Source: an uncultured Eubacteriales bacterium
GTDB lineage: Bacteria; Bacillota; Clostridia; Lachnospirales; Anaerotignaceae
Assembly: GCA_934552695.1 (NCBI GenBank)
Contig: CAKTER010000016.1
Span: 1 to 17,467 of the forward strand
Reading direction: 5' to 3'
Length of the DNA stretch: 17,467 bases
A program made the translations under genes and the position numbers. Positions 7,795 to 14,605 of the stretch are shown piece after piece. Position 1 is the first letter of the stretch, and the number at the start of each line of letters is the position of its first letter. The notes beneath the pieces are model-generated. The model had not been told where the DNA came from. It made no database searches and saw only the letters and a program-made list of their open reading frames with translations.

Positions 7795-8514
7795 ATGCTG
7801 GAAAAGCGTGAAATGCTGTATGAAGGAAAAGCCAAAAAGGTATTTGCCACGTCCGACCCGGACTTGGTCATTGTGTCTTACAAGGATGACGCCACCGCCT
7901 TTAACGGCCTGAAAAAGGGCACCATTGTGGGCAAGGGCGTAATCAACAACAAAATGAGCAACGTGGTGTTTGGGTATTTGGCTCAAAACGGCGTGGAAAC
8001 CGACTTTGTAGAAGAACTGAGCGACCGGGAGACCGTGGTGAAAAGGGTGACCATTATCCCGTTGGAGGTTGTGGTGCGGAACGTGGCCGCCGGTAGCTTC
8101 TCCAAGCGCTTTGGCGTGGCCGAGGGCAGTGCTCTGAAAAATCCCATTGTGGAGTTTTCGTACAAAAACGACGATTTGGGCGACCCGATGATTAACGATT
8201 TGCAGGCCATGGCTCTGGGCTTGGCCACCAAGGAAGAGCTGGATTTGCTGCGGGAAAAGGCTCTGAAGGTAGACAAGCTGCTGCAGGAGTATTTCTTAAA
8301 GCTGAACATTGAGCTGGTAGACTTTAAGCTGGAGTTTGGCCGGTTTGGCGACCAGATTTTGCTGGCCGACGAATGCTCTCCCGATACCTGCCGGCTGTGG
8401 GATAGCACCACCCACGAAAAGCTGGATAAAGACCGGTTCCGCCGGGATATGGGCGGCGTTGAGGATGCTTATCAGGAAGTGTGGCGGCGGATCACCGAGG
8501 CGGCCAAGGCCTGA
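7795..8514 (+). CDS. purC: Phosphoribosylaminoimidazole-succinocarboxamide synthase (SAICAR synthetase)
   Basis: The protein has 239 residues, the usual bacterial length. The ATG at 7795 follows AAGGGGT at 7781-7787; the frame stays open upstream, but an earlier ATG at 7768 lacks a good ribosome binding site. It joins CAIR and aspartate with ATP to make SAICAR in purine synthesis. Typical motifs are [12 protein letters not shown] and DDATAFNG near the N-terminus (ATP site), [17 protein letters not shown] in the middle and [16 protein letters not shown] toward the C-terminus. It is the first gene of purC-purF-purB, and purF follows after 30 bases without a terminator. The assignment is secure. 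Confidence 0.97.
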   Translation: MLEKREMLYEGKAKKVFATSDPDLVIVSYKDDATAFNGLKKGTIVGKGVINNKMSNVVFGYLAQNGVETDFVEELSDRETVVKRVTIIPLEVVVRNVAAGSFSKRFGVAEGSALKNPIVEFSYKNDDLGDPMINDLQAMALGLATKEELDLLREKALKVDKLLQEYFLKLNIELVDFKLEFGRFGDQILLADECSPDTCRLWDSTTHEKLDKDRFRRDMGGVEDAYQEVWRRITEAAKA

Positions 8515-8544
8515 AAAACCCAGCAAGCTAGGGGCGGATAACGT

Positions 8545-10029
8545 ATGGAAGAACACAGAGTTTTGACGCCGGAGGATGGGCTCTCGACCGGCCTGAAAGA
8601 GGAATGCGGCGTTTTTGGGATTTTTAATAACGATGACCGGGATACCGGGCGCACGGTGTATAACGGGCTGTTTGCCCTCCAGCACCGGGGGCAGGAAAGC
8701 TGCGGCATTGCCGTCACCGACGATAAAACGGTAAAGCAATACAAGGACATGGGGCTTTTGGCCGAGGTGTTTAACGAGCAGATTTTAAACGACCTGTCCG
8801 GCACCATCGGCGTAGGCCATGTGCGGTATTCCACCGCCGGGGGCAGCTTGCGGGCCAACGCCCAGCCTCTGGTGTCCCGCTACCTGAAGGGAGCGCTGAC
8901 CATTAGCCACAACGGCAATCTGGTCAACGCCTACCAGCTGCGGGAGGAGCTGGAGGATCAGGGGATGATTTTCCAAACCACCATCGATTCCGAAGTGATA
9001 GCGTATGTGATTGCCCAGGAGCGGGTGAAGGACAAGTCGGTGGAGGGGGCTGTCAGCCGGATGATGGACCGGGTGGAGGGCAGCTATTCCTTGCTGGTGA
9101 TGAGCCCCAAAAAGCTGATTGGCTGCCGGGACCCGCTGGGCATTCGCCCGCTGGTTTTGGGGAAGATGGGGCAGTCCTGGATTCTCTGCTCCGAGACCTG
9201 CGCCCTGGACACCATCGGGGCCACCTATGTACGGGATGTGGAGCCGGGGGAGATTGTCATCATCGACCAAAACGGTGTCCGCAGCGACCGCAGCCATTGC
9301 CGGGCCGACAAAAAAACGGCCTTGTGCATTTTTGAGCTGATTTATTTTGCCCGGCCGGATTCCTGCATCGAGGGAATCAGCGTGTACGAGTCCCGGAAAG
9401 AAGCCGGACGGATTTTGGCCCGCACCTATCCGGTGAAAGCGGACATTGTGATTGGTGTACCCGACAGCGGCATTGACGCCGCCATTGGCTATGCCGAGGA
9501 AAGTGGGATTCCCTACGGGCTGGGACTGGTGAAAAACCGGTATGTGGCCCGGACGTTTATCCAGCCCACCCAGGCCCAGCGCTCCGATAGCGTCCACATG
9601 AAGCTGAACGCTTTAAAAAGCGCCGTAGCCGGCAAGCGGGTTATTATGTGCGACGATTCCATTGTCCGGGGCACCACCATTGCCCGGCTGGTAAAGATTT
9701 TGCGGGATGCCGGGGCCAAAGAGGTACACATGCGGGTGTCATCGCCGCCCTTTTTGTGGCCCTGCTACTACGGCACCGATGTGCCTTCGAAGGATAAGCT
9801 GATTGCCTGCCGCTACCCGGTGGACGAGATTGCCCGGGTGGCCGGGGTGAATAGCTTGGGCTACCTGCCCATTGCGGCCCTAAAGGACCTGACCTTTGGC
9901 AAGGTGCCCGGCGGCTATTGCGACGCCTGCTTTACCGGCCACTATCCCACGGAGATACCGCCCCAACATACGGAGGATGAAATTTATGCGAACGAAGTAC
10001 GAAAGTCCGTTAAATTCGAGATACGCTAG
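8545..10029 (+). CDS. purF: Amidophosphoribosyltransferase (glutamine PRPP amidotransferase)
   Basis: The protein has 494 residues. The ATG at 8545 has AGGGGCGG at 8530-8537. It performs the first committed step of purine synthesis, PRPP plus glutamine to phosphoribosylamine. The N-terminal 20 residues look like a propeptide that is removed to expose the nucleophile Cys21 in KEECGVFG, as in the Bacillus type. The glutaminase half runs to about 260, followed by the phosphoribosyltransferase half with the PRPP motif RVIMCDDSIVRGTT. Cys261, Cys407, Cys459 and Cys462 match the four 4Fe-4S ligands of the B. subtilis enzyme with a nearly constant numbering offset, so this should be an oxygen-sensitive iron-sulfur enzyme. 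Its last 44 bases overlap purB in another frame. Confidence 0.97.
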   Translation: MEEHRVLTPEDGLSTGLKEECGVFGIFNNDDRDTGRTVYNGLFALQHRGQESCGIAVTDDKTVKQYKDMGLLAEVFNEQILNDLSGTIGVGHVRYSTAGGSLRANAQPLVSRYLKGALTISHNGNLVNAYQLREELEDQGMIFQTTIDSEVIAYVIAQERVKDKSVEGAVSRMMDRVEGSYSLLVMSPKKLIGCRDPLGIRPLVLGKMGQSWILCSETCALDTIGATYVRDVEPGEIVIIDQNGVRSDRSHCRADKKTALCIFELIYFARPDSCIEGISVYESRKEAGRILARTYPVKADIVIGVPDSGIDAAIGYAEESGIPYGLGLVKNRYVARTFIQPTQAQRSDSVHMKLNALKSAVAGKRVIMCDDSIVRGTTIARLVKILRDAGAKEVHMRVSSPPFLWPCYYGTDVPSKDKLIACRYPVDEIARVAGVNSLGYLPIAALKDLTFGKVPGGYCDACFTGHYPTEIPPQHTEDEIYANEVRKSVKFEIR

Positions 10030-11416
10030 TGAAGAAATGAGCTACCTGTTTTCGCAGGAGCATAAATTCCGCACCTGGCGGCAGCTGTGGATTGCCCTGG
10101 CCGAAGCCGAGCAGGAGCTGGGCCTGCCCATTACCGACGAGCAGCTGGCCCAAATGCGGGAACACCGGGACGATATCAATTACGAGGTGGCCGAGGCCCG
10201 GGAAAAGGAAGTCCGCCACGATGTAATGAGCCATGTCTATGCCTTTGGCAAGCAGGCCCCGCTGGCCGAGCCCATCATCCATTTGGGGGCCACCAGCTGC
10301 TATGTGGGCGATAATACCGATATTATGATTATGACCGACGCCCTGCGGCTGGTACGCCGCCGGTTGCTGTCTGTCATCCGGGAGCTGGCGGATTTTTCCG
10401 AAAAAACCAAGGATATTCCTACCCTGGCTTTTACCCACTTCCAACCGGCGCAGCCCACCACGGTGGGAAAGCGGGCTACGCTGTGGCTGCAAGACCTGTT
10501 GTTGGATTTGGAGGACGTGGAGCATCAGCTGAGCAAGGCCAAGCTGCTGGGGTCCAAGGGTACCACCGGCACCCAAGCCAGCTTTTTGGAGCTCTTTGAT
10601 AACGACGTGGAAAAGGTGCTGGCCCTGGACGGGAAAATCGCCGAAAAGATGGGCTATCCCGGCTGCTTTGCGGTTTCGGGCCAAACCTATCCCCGTAAGC
10701 TGGATGCCCAAATGCTTTCCGTGCTTTCGGGCATTGCCCAAAGCGCCTACAAGTTCAGCAACGACATCCGTCTGCTGCAACACCTCAAGGAAATTGAGGA
10801 GCCCTTCGAAAAGCACCAGATTGGTTCCTCGGCCATGGCCTACAAGCGGAACCCCATGCGGAGCGAGCGCATTGGCTCCCTGGCCCGGTACGTGCTGGCC
10901 GACGCCCAAAACCCGGCCATTACCGCCTCTACCCAGTGGTTTGAGCGGACGCTGGACGACAGCGCCAACAAGCGTTTGGCTATCCCCGAAGCCTTTTTGG
11001 CCGTAGACGCCATTTTGATTTTGTACCGCAACGTGGTAGACGGGCTGGTGGTTTATAAAAAGGTGGTGGAGAAGCACCTGCTGGCTGAGCTGCCCTTTAT
11101 GGCTACCGAGAACATTTTGATGGACGCTGTGAAGCGGGGCGGGAACCGGCAGGAGCTTCACGAAAAAATCCGGGAGTATTCCATGGAGGCCGGCCGGATG
11201 GTCAAGGAAGAGGGCAAGCCCAACGATTTGCTGGAGCGGATTGCCGCCGACCCGGCCTTTGGGGTGAGCCTGTCCCATTTGCAGGCCATTTTGCAGCCCG
11301 AACGCTATGTGGGCATTGCGCCCATTCAGGTGGAGCGATTCTTGGAGGACTGCGTGCGGCCCGCTTTGGCGGCTGCCGGCGAGCAGGAGGATCGGGCCGA
11401 AGAAATTCGGGTGTGA
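9986..11416 (+). CDS. purB: Adenylosuccinate lyase, resembling the animal enzyme
   Basis: The protein has 476 residues. The ATG at 9986 lies inside the purF end and has GGAGG at 9972-9976 with 9-base spacing; an ATG at 9977 abuts that site and is rejected. It removes fumarate from SAICAR (giving AICAR) and from adenylosuccinate (giving AMP). Superfamily marks include GATSCYVGDNTD, THFQPAQPTTVGKR with a catalytic-region histidine, and the flexible signature loop GSSAMAYKRNPMRSERIG with Ser281/Ser282. Many stretches (GTTGTQASFL, EEPFEKHQIGSSAM, QWFERTLDDSANKR, ELPFMATENI) agree with human ADSL as I remember it, and the length is closer to that enzyme than to the shorter Bacillus PurB. It is the last gene of the pur unit. 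Confidence 0.96.
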   Translation: MRTKYESPLNSRYASEEMSYLFSQEHKFRTWRQLWIALAEAEQELGLPITDEQLAQMREHRDDINYEVAEAREKEVRHDVMSHVYAFGKQAPLAEPIIHLGATSCYVGDNTDIMIMTDALRLVRRRLLSVIRELADFSEKTKDIPTLAFTHFQPAQPTTVGKRATLWLQDLLLDLEDVEHQLSKAKLLGSKGTTGTQASFLELFDNDVEKVLALDGKIAEKMGYPGCFAVSGQTYPRKLDAQMLSVLSGIAQSAYKFSNDIRLLQHLKEIEEPFEKHQIGSSAMAYKRNPMRSERIGSLARYVLADAQNPAITASTQWFERTLDDSANKRLAIPEAFLAVDAILILYRNVVDGLVVYKKVVEKHLLAELPFMATENILMDAVKRGGNRQELHEKIREYSMEAGRMVKEEGKPNDLLERIAADPAFGVSLSHLQAILQPERYVGIAPIQVERFLEDCVRPALAAAGEQEDRAEEIRV

Positions 11417-11434
11417 CCTATAATTCAGATTGAT

Positions 11435-11463
11435 AAGAGGGGACTCGTTCCCCTCTTTTTCTT
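11435..11463 (+). terminator. Intrinsic terminator of the purC-purF-purB unit
   Basis: AAGAGGGGA (11435-11443) pairs with TCCCCTCTT (11449-11457) around a five-base loop, with T's through 11460. This is a strong canonical structure. Confidence 0.9.
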
Positions 11464-11487
11464 ATATCAAACATCAAAAATCATTAT

Positions 11488-11516
11488 TTTACAGAAGAAG
11501 GGACAGCCTTTATAAT
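11488..11516 (+). promoter_or_regulatory. Promoter of purA
   Basis: TTTACA (11488-11493), a 17-base spacer and a consensus TATAAT (11511-11516). Transcription should start near 11523, giving a leader of about 55 bases with no obvious structure. Confidence 0.75.
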
Positions 11517-11577
11517 AAAGTTGTATTAAGACGTTGTTGTGTTCCTGTTTATCAACCACACAAAGGAGAGAGTCGAA

Positions 11578-12852
11578 TTGATTAAAGCGATTGTAGGCGC
11601 TTGCTGGGGCGACGAGGGCAAGGGGAAGGTCACCGACCTGCTGGCGGAGGACGCCGATGTTGTCGTCCGGTTTCAGGGCGGCGCCAATGCAGGCCATACC
11701 ATCATCAACGAATACGGGCGGTTTGCCCTGCATCTAATCCCCTCCGGGGCCTTTCACCCCCAGGTGACTAACGTGATTGGCAACGGGGTGGCTTTCGACG
11801 TAAATAAGTTTATTCAGGAATTAAAATATCTGCGGGAGGGCGGCGCACCGGAACCCAAGCTGATGATTTCCGACCGGGTACAGCTGCTGATGCCGTATCA
11901 TGTGCAGTTCGATACGCTGGAGGAGGAGCGGCTGTCCGATAAAAAGTTTGGCTCTACCAAGTCGGGGATTGCCCCTTTCTATTCCGATAAATATGCCAAA
12001 ATCGGCATCCAGCTGTGCGACCTGTTTCAAGAGGATTACTTAAAGGAACGCCTGGAAACGGTGTGCGAGCTGAAAAATGTGTTGCTGGAGCATTTGTACC
12101 ATGCCCCGCTGCTGGACCCCAAAAAGCTGTTTGCCGAAATGATGGAGTGGCGGGAATTTGTGGCTCCCTATGTGGGGGATACCTCGGCCTTTTTGCATCA
12201 GGCTATGAAAGAGGGCAAAAACATTTTGCTGGAGGGCCAGCTGGGGGCGCTCAAAGACCCCGATCACGGCATTTATCCCATGACTACCTCCTCGTCCACC
12301 TTGGCGGGCTACGGCTCCATTGGCGCCGGGATTCCGCCGCATAAAATCGAAAAGATTTATACCGTGGTCAAGGCCTATTCCTCTGCCGTTGGCGGCGGTG
12401 CCTTTGTGAGCGAGATTTTTGGCGACGAAGCCCAGGAGCTGCGGGTACGGGGCGGCGATAAGGGCGAGTTTGGCGCTACCACCGGCCGGCCCCGGCGGAT
12501 GGGCTGGTTCGACTGTGTGGCGGCCCGGTACGGCTGTCGCTTGCAGGGGACTACCGATGTGGCCCTGACCGTCATCGATGCCTTGGGGTATTTGGATAAG
12601 ATCCCCGTGTGCGTAGGCTACGAGGTAAACGGCCAGGTCACCCGGGATTTCCCTGTGACCCCCGTGCTGGAGCAGGCCAAGCCCGTGCTGGTGGAGCTGC
12701 CCGGCTGGAAGTGCGATATCCGGGGCATTACCCGCTACGAGGAGCTGCCCGCCGAAGCCCGCAACTACGTGGAGTTTTTGGAAAAGGAGCTGGAGGCCCC
12801 CATTACCATGGTGTCTACCGGCCCCAAACGGAACGAAATGATTTACCGCTAA
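11578..12852 (+). CDS. purA: Adenylosuccinate synthetase (divergent form)
   Basis: The protein has 424 residues and starts at TTG 11578, chosen because AAAGGAG (11562-11568) sits at proper distance and the next residues give the usual MIKAIVGACWGDEGKGK beginning. A GTG at 11539 would add 13 unlikely residues. It couples IMP and aspartate using GTP. Canonical features are the GDEGKGK loop with Asp12, His40 in GGANAGHTI, DHGIYP, TTGRPRRMGWFD, and STGPKR near the C-terminus. Divergence is visible in the IMP-site loop: STKSGIAPFYSDKYAKIG replaces the usual GTTGRGIGPAYEDKVARRG type, so the E. coli Arg131 and Arg143 positions become Ser129 and Lys141. EGQLG replaces EGAQG, putting Leu222 at the E. 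coli Gln224 position. The role in AMP synthesis is still most likely given its place next to purB. Transcription appears independent of purCFB. Confidence 0.93.
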   Translation: MIKAIVGACWGDEGKGKVTDLLAEDADVVVRFQGGANAGHTIINEYGRFALHLIPSGAFHPQVTNVIGNGVAFDVNKFIQELKYLREGGAPEPKLMISDRVQLLMPYHVQFDTLEEERLSDKKFGSTKSGIAPFYSDKYAKIGIQLCDLFQEDYLKERLETVCELKNVLLEHLYHAPLLDPKKLFAEMMEWREFVAPYVGDTSAFLHQAMKEGKNILLEGQLGALKDPDHGIYPMTTSSSTLAGYGSIGAGIPPHKIEKIYTVVKAYSSAVGGGAFVSEIFGDEAQELRVRGGDKGEFGATTGRPRRMGWFDCVAARYGCRLQGTTDVALTVIDALGYLDKIPVCVGYEVNGQVTRDFPVTPVLEQAKPVLVELPGWKCDIRGITRYEELPAEARNYVEFLEKELEAPITMVSTGPKRNEMIYR

Positions 12853-12872
12853 AAGAGAAACCTGTGTTTTTG

Positions 12873-12900
12873 GCCGGAGGGGCAGTCCTCCGGCTTTTTT
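12873..12900 (+). terminator. Intrinsic terminator after purA
   Basis: GCCGGAGG (12873-12880) pairs with CCTCCGGC (12887-12894) around a six-base loop, followed by six T's (12895-12900). Confidence 0.92.
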
Positions 12901-12965
12901 ATGGCAAGGGGAGCGGGCGGGGCAATTCTTTTACAAAAGCTTTACTTCTTTTGTTGCCCCTTGGC

Positions 12966-12995
12966 TTGACAGGAGTTTGACAAAACTCTTATAAT
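12966..12995 (+). promoter_or_regulatory. Strong promoter of coaW
   Basis: Perfect TTGACA (12966-12971), an 18-base spacer and perfect TATAAT (12990-12995). A second TTGACA at 12977-12982 is too close to the -10 to serve it. The predicted start near 13002 leaves a long leader of about 137 bases. Confidence 0.8.
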
Positions 12996-13055
12996 GGGGA
13001 AAGCTTCGAAGCAAAAATGGGCCCTGAAAATTGAATATTGTTTGCAAACAGACGA

Positions 13056-13086
13056 TCTGGTTGGAGCCAGACGGGCCTTTGGCCCG
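13056..13086 (+). other. Two adjacent hairpins in the coaW leader
   Basis: TCTGG (13056-13060) pairs with CCAGA (13067-13071). With no gap, CGGGCC (13072-13077) then pairs with GGCCCG (13081-13086) around TTT. The two stems could stack end to end. No U-tract follows. A palindromic GTTTGCAAAC lies upstream (13040-13049). I do not recognise a known riboswitch class. Confidence 0.5.
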
Positions 13087-13138
13087 GCATTCAAAGACGC
13101 CAGTATTCCATGAGTAAGGAGATTAAGGAGGCAACGCC

Positions 13139-13966
13139 TTGGGACGGATGATAGGGGTAGACGCCGGAACAACGGCCATTAAAATTGCAATTGACCAAGG
13201 GGACGGCGCCGAGCCGCACTTGCTGCGGATGCGGGTCCCCCAGGGGGCGGGGCTGGAAGAGTGCCTGCATCGGTGCTTGGCCCAGGCCGGTTTGACCGTT
13301 GAGGGAGCGGAACGTATTGTGTTAACGGGGATGCGTTCCCTGACTTTTTCGGCGGAAACACTGGCCGGAATCCCCGTCCAAAAGGTATTGGAATTTGAAG
13401 CCATTGCCCGGGGCGGGCTGCTGTTATCCGGCGAAACAAGCGCTATGGTAGCCAGCATCGGCACCGGCTCGGCCTTTGTCCATGCCGGGCCCGACGGCAA
13501 CCGGCACATGGGCGGCAGCGGCGTGGGCGGCGGCACGTTTCAGGGCCTAATGAAAAGGCTGGGACGTTCCTATCCTGCCCGGGAGCTGGAGGCGCTGCTG
13601 GAGCAGGGGGACTTGCGGCAGGTGGATTTGACCATGGGGGATATTTCCCCGGAGGAGCTGCCGGGCCTGCCTGCGTATGTGACCGCCGCCAACTTTGGAA
13701 AAGTGCTGCCCACGGCCCGGGACGCCGATTTGATTTTGGGCCTGACCAACATGGTATTCCAAACCGTAGGGCTGTTGGCGGCCTTTGCCTGCCAAGCCAC
13801 AGGGGATACCACCGTGGTAGCTGTGGGCACCCTAAGCACATTAAAGCAGGGGCAGCGGGTGCTGGAAGCGGTAGGAGGATTGCATGGCCTGCGTTTTGTG
13901 GTGCCGCCCCGGGCGGCCTTTGCCACGGTTCTGGGGGCTTTGGAAAGCGCAAAAAAAATCGGATAA
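13139..13966 (+). CDS. coaW: Type II pantothenate kinase
   Basis: The protein has 275 residues from TTG 13139, which has AAGGAGG (13125-13131) at 7-base spacing. The in-frame ATG at 13148 is the alternative, but its spacing from that site is too long. The enzyme phosphorylates pantothenate, the first step to coenzyme A. It shows the actin-like/ASKHA fold of the staphylococcal type: phosphate loop GVDAGTTAIKI near the start, SIGTGSAFVHAG in the middle, and GGSGVGGGTFQGL, closely matching the GGTGIGGG loop of S. aureus CoaW. Length also fits that family (about 267) rather than the type I or type III enzymes. Type II enzymes of this kind are often insensitive to CoA feedback, so control may lie in expression, through the strong promoter and structured leader. 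It appears to be transcribed alone. Confidence 0.93.
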   Translation: MGRMIGVDAGTTAIKIAIDQGDGAEPHLLRMRVPQGAGLEECLHRCLAQAGLTVEGAERIVLTGMRSLTFSAETLAGIPVQKVLEFEAIARGGLLLSGETSAMVASIGTGSAFVHAGPDGNRHMGGSGVGGGTFQGLMKRLGRSYPARELEALLEQGDLRQVDLTMGDISPEELPGLPAYVTAANFGKVLPTARDADLILGLTNMVFQTVGLLAAFACQATGDTTVVAVGTLSTLKQGQRVLEAVGGLHGLRFVVPPRAAFATVLGALESAKKIG

Positions 13967-13977
13967 TTCCGGATTTT
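13955..13977 (+). terminator. Weak intrinsic terminator overlapping the coaW stop
   Basis: AAAATC (13955-13960) pairs with GATTTT (13972-13977), and GGA pairs with TCC inside with one bulged G, around a TAAT loop. The stop codon lies in the loop region. The stem is AT-rich and the T-run is only four long, so some read-through into the rimP operon is possible. Confidence 0.4.
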
Positions 13978-13991
13978 GCGGGGATTTCGGC

Positions 13992-14020
13992 TTGCAATCC
14001 CAGAAATAGTATGGTATACT
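13992..14020 (+). promoter_or_regulatory. Extended -10 promoter of the rimP-nusA-infB operon
   Basis: TTGCAA (13992-13997), a 17-base spacer and TATACT (14015-14020) preceded by TGG, which gives an extended -10 (TGnTATACT). Transcription should start near 14027. No other promoter is visible before infB. Confidence 0.75.
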
Positions 14021-14022
14021 AT
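14006..14022. promoter_or_regulatory. Inverted repeat across the rimP promoter -10
   Basis: ATAGTAT (14006-14012) and ATACTAT (14016-14022) are perfect 7-base inverted arms separated by GGT. The right arm contains most of the -10. It may be an operator, or simply an AT-rich coincidence around the extended -10. Confidence 0.35.
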
Positions 14023-14048
14023 TATCGTTAAATGATACTTTATTGTCG

Positions 14049-14070
14049 AGAGTGGGTGCAAACCCACTCT
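14049..14070 (+). other. GNRA-capped stem-loop in the rimP leader
   Basis: AGAGTGGGT (14049-14057) pairs perfectly with ACCCACTCT (14062-14070) around a GCAA tetraloop, a stable GNRA type. It lies within the first 45 bases of the predicted transcript and lacks a U-tract, so it is not a terminator. I believe comparable hairpins precede rimP in other Firmicutes, but cannot check here. Confidence 0.6.
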
Positions 14071-14125
14071 TGCTGTATGTTTGGGCAATTTTGGGCCCCT
14101 GCCTGAAAAAGGAGGTTTGACAAAG

Positions 14126-14590
14126 ATGAAAAAGGCGGACATTGAAAAAAAGGTGGAAGAGATTTTGCTGCCTATGACCGACGAGGCCGGATTTGAGCTG
14201 GTAGATGTGGAGTATGTAAAGGAAGGCTCCAACTGGTACCTGCGGGTCTTTTTGGACAAGGAGGGCGGCATTACCATCGACGACTGCGAAACCATCAGCC
14301 GGGCGCTGGAGAAAAAGCTGGACGAGAACGACCCCATCGAGGCGGCCTATGTGCTGGAGGTCAGCTCGCCGGGGCTGGACCGGCAGTTAAAAAAGGAAAA
14401 GGACTTTGTCCGCTATGCCGGTAGCCTGGTGGACGTAAAGCTGTATCAGGCACAAAACGGCTCCCGGGATTGGCAGGGCCTGCTGGAAGGCTGGGAGGAT
14501 GGAACGCTTACCATCCGCACCGACGAGGGAGAAGAAATTCGCTTTCAGCGCAAAGACGTGGCCAGTGTACGGCTGGCTGTGGTGTTTTAA
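14126..14590 (+). CDS. rimP: Ribosome maturation factor RimP
   Basis: The protein has 154 residues. The ATG at 14126 is preceded by AAGGAGG at 14109-14115. RimP binds the 30S subunit during assembly and helps shape the S12/S5 region. The N-terminal alpha/beta domain carries VEEILLPMTDEAGFELVDVE and the conserved WYLRVFLDKEGGITIDDCE; VLEVSSPGLDRQLKKEKDF follows, and a small SH3-like C-terminal domain ends the protein. Length is typical. It is the first gene of the operon; nusA begins 15 bases after its stop. This order is standard in Firmicutes. Confidence 0.96.
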   Translation: MKKADIEKKVEEILLPMTDEAGFELVDVEYVKEGSNWYLRVFLDKEGGITIDDCETISRALEKKLDENDPIEAAYVLEVSSPGLDRQLKKEKDFVRYAGSLVDVKLYQAQNGSRDWQGLLEGWEDGTLTIRTDEGEEIRFQRKDVASVRLAVVF

Positions 14591-14605
14591 GGGAGGAAGA
14601 GAAGA

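Noticed and set aside
10010..11278. 422-codon antisense open frame opposite purB
   Set aside because: Shadow of purB; no ribosome binding site or family motif, only the composition expected from the complementary strand.
12977..12982. Second TTGACA as a -35 for coaW
   Set aside because: It lies only seven bases from the -10; the TTGACA at 12966 has workable 18-base spacing.
13981..14001. Inverted repeat GGGATT/AATCCC overlapping the rimP -35
   Set aside because: Only six pairs with a nine-base loop, and no supporting context; probably chance.
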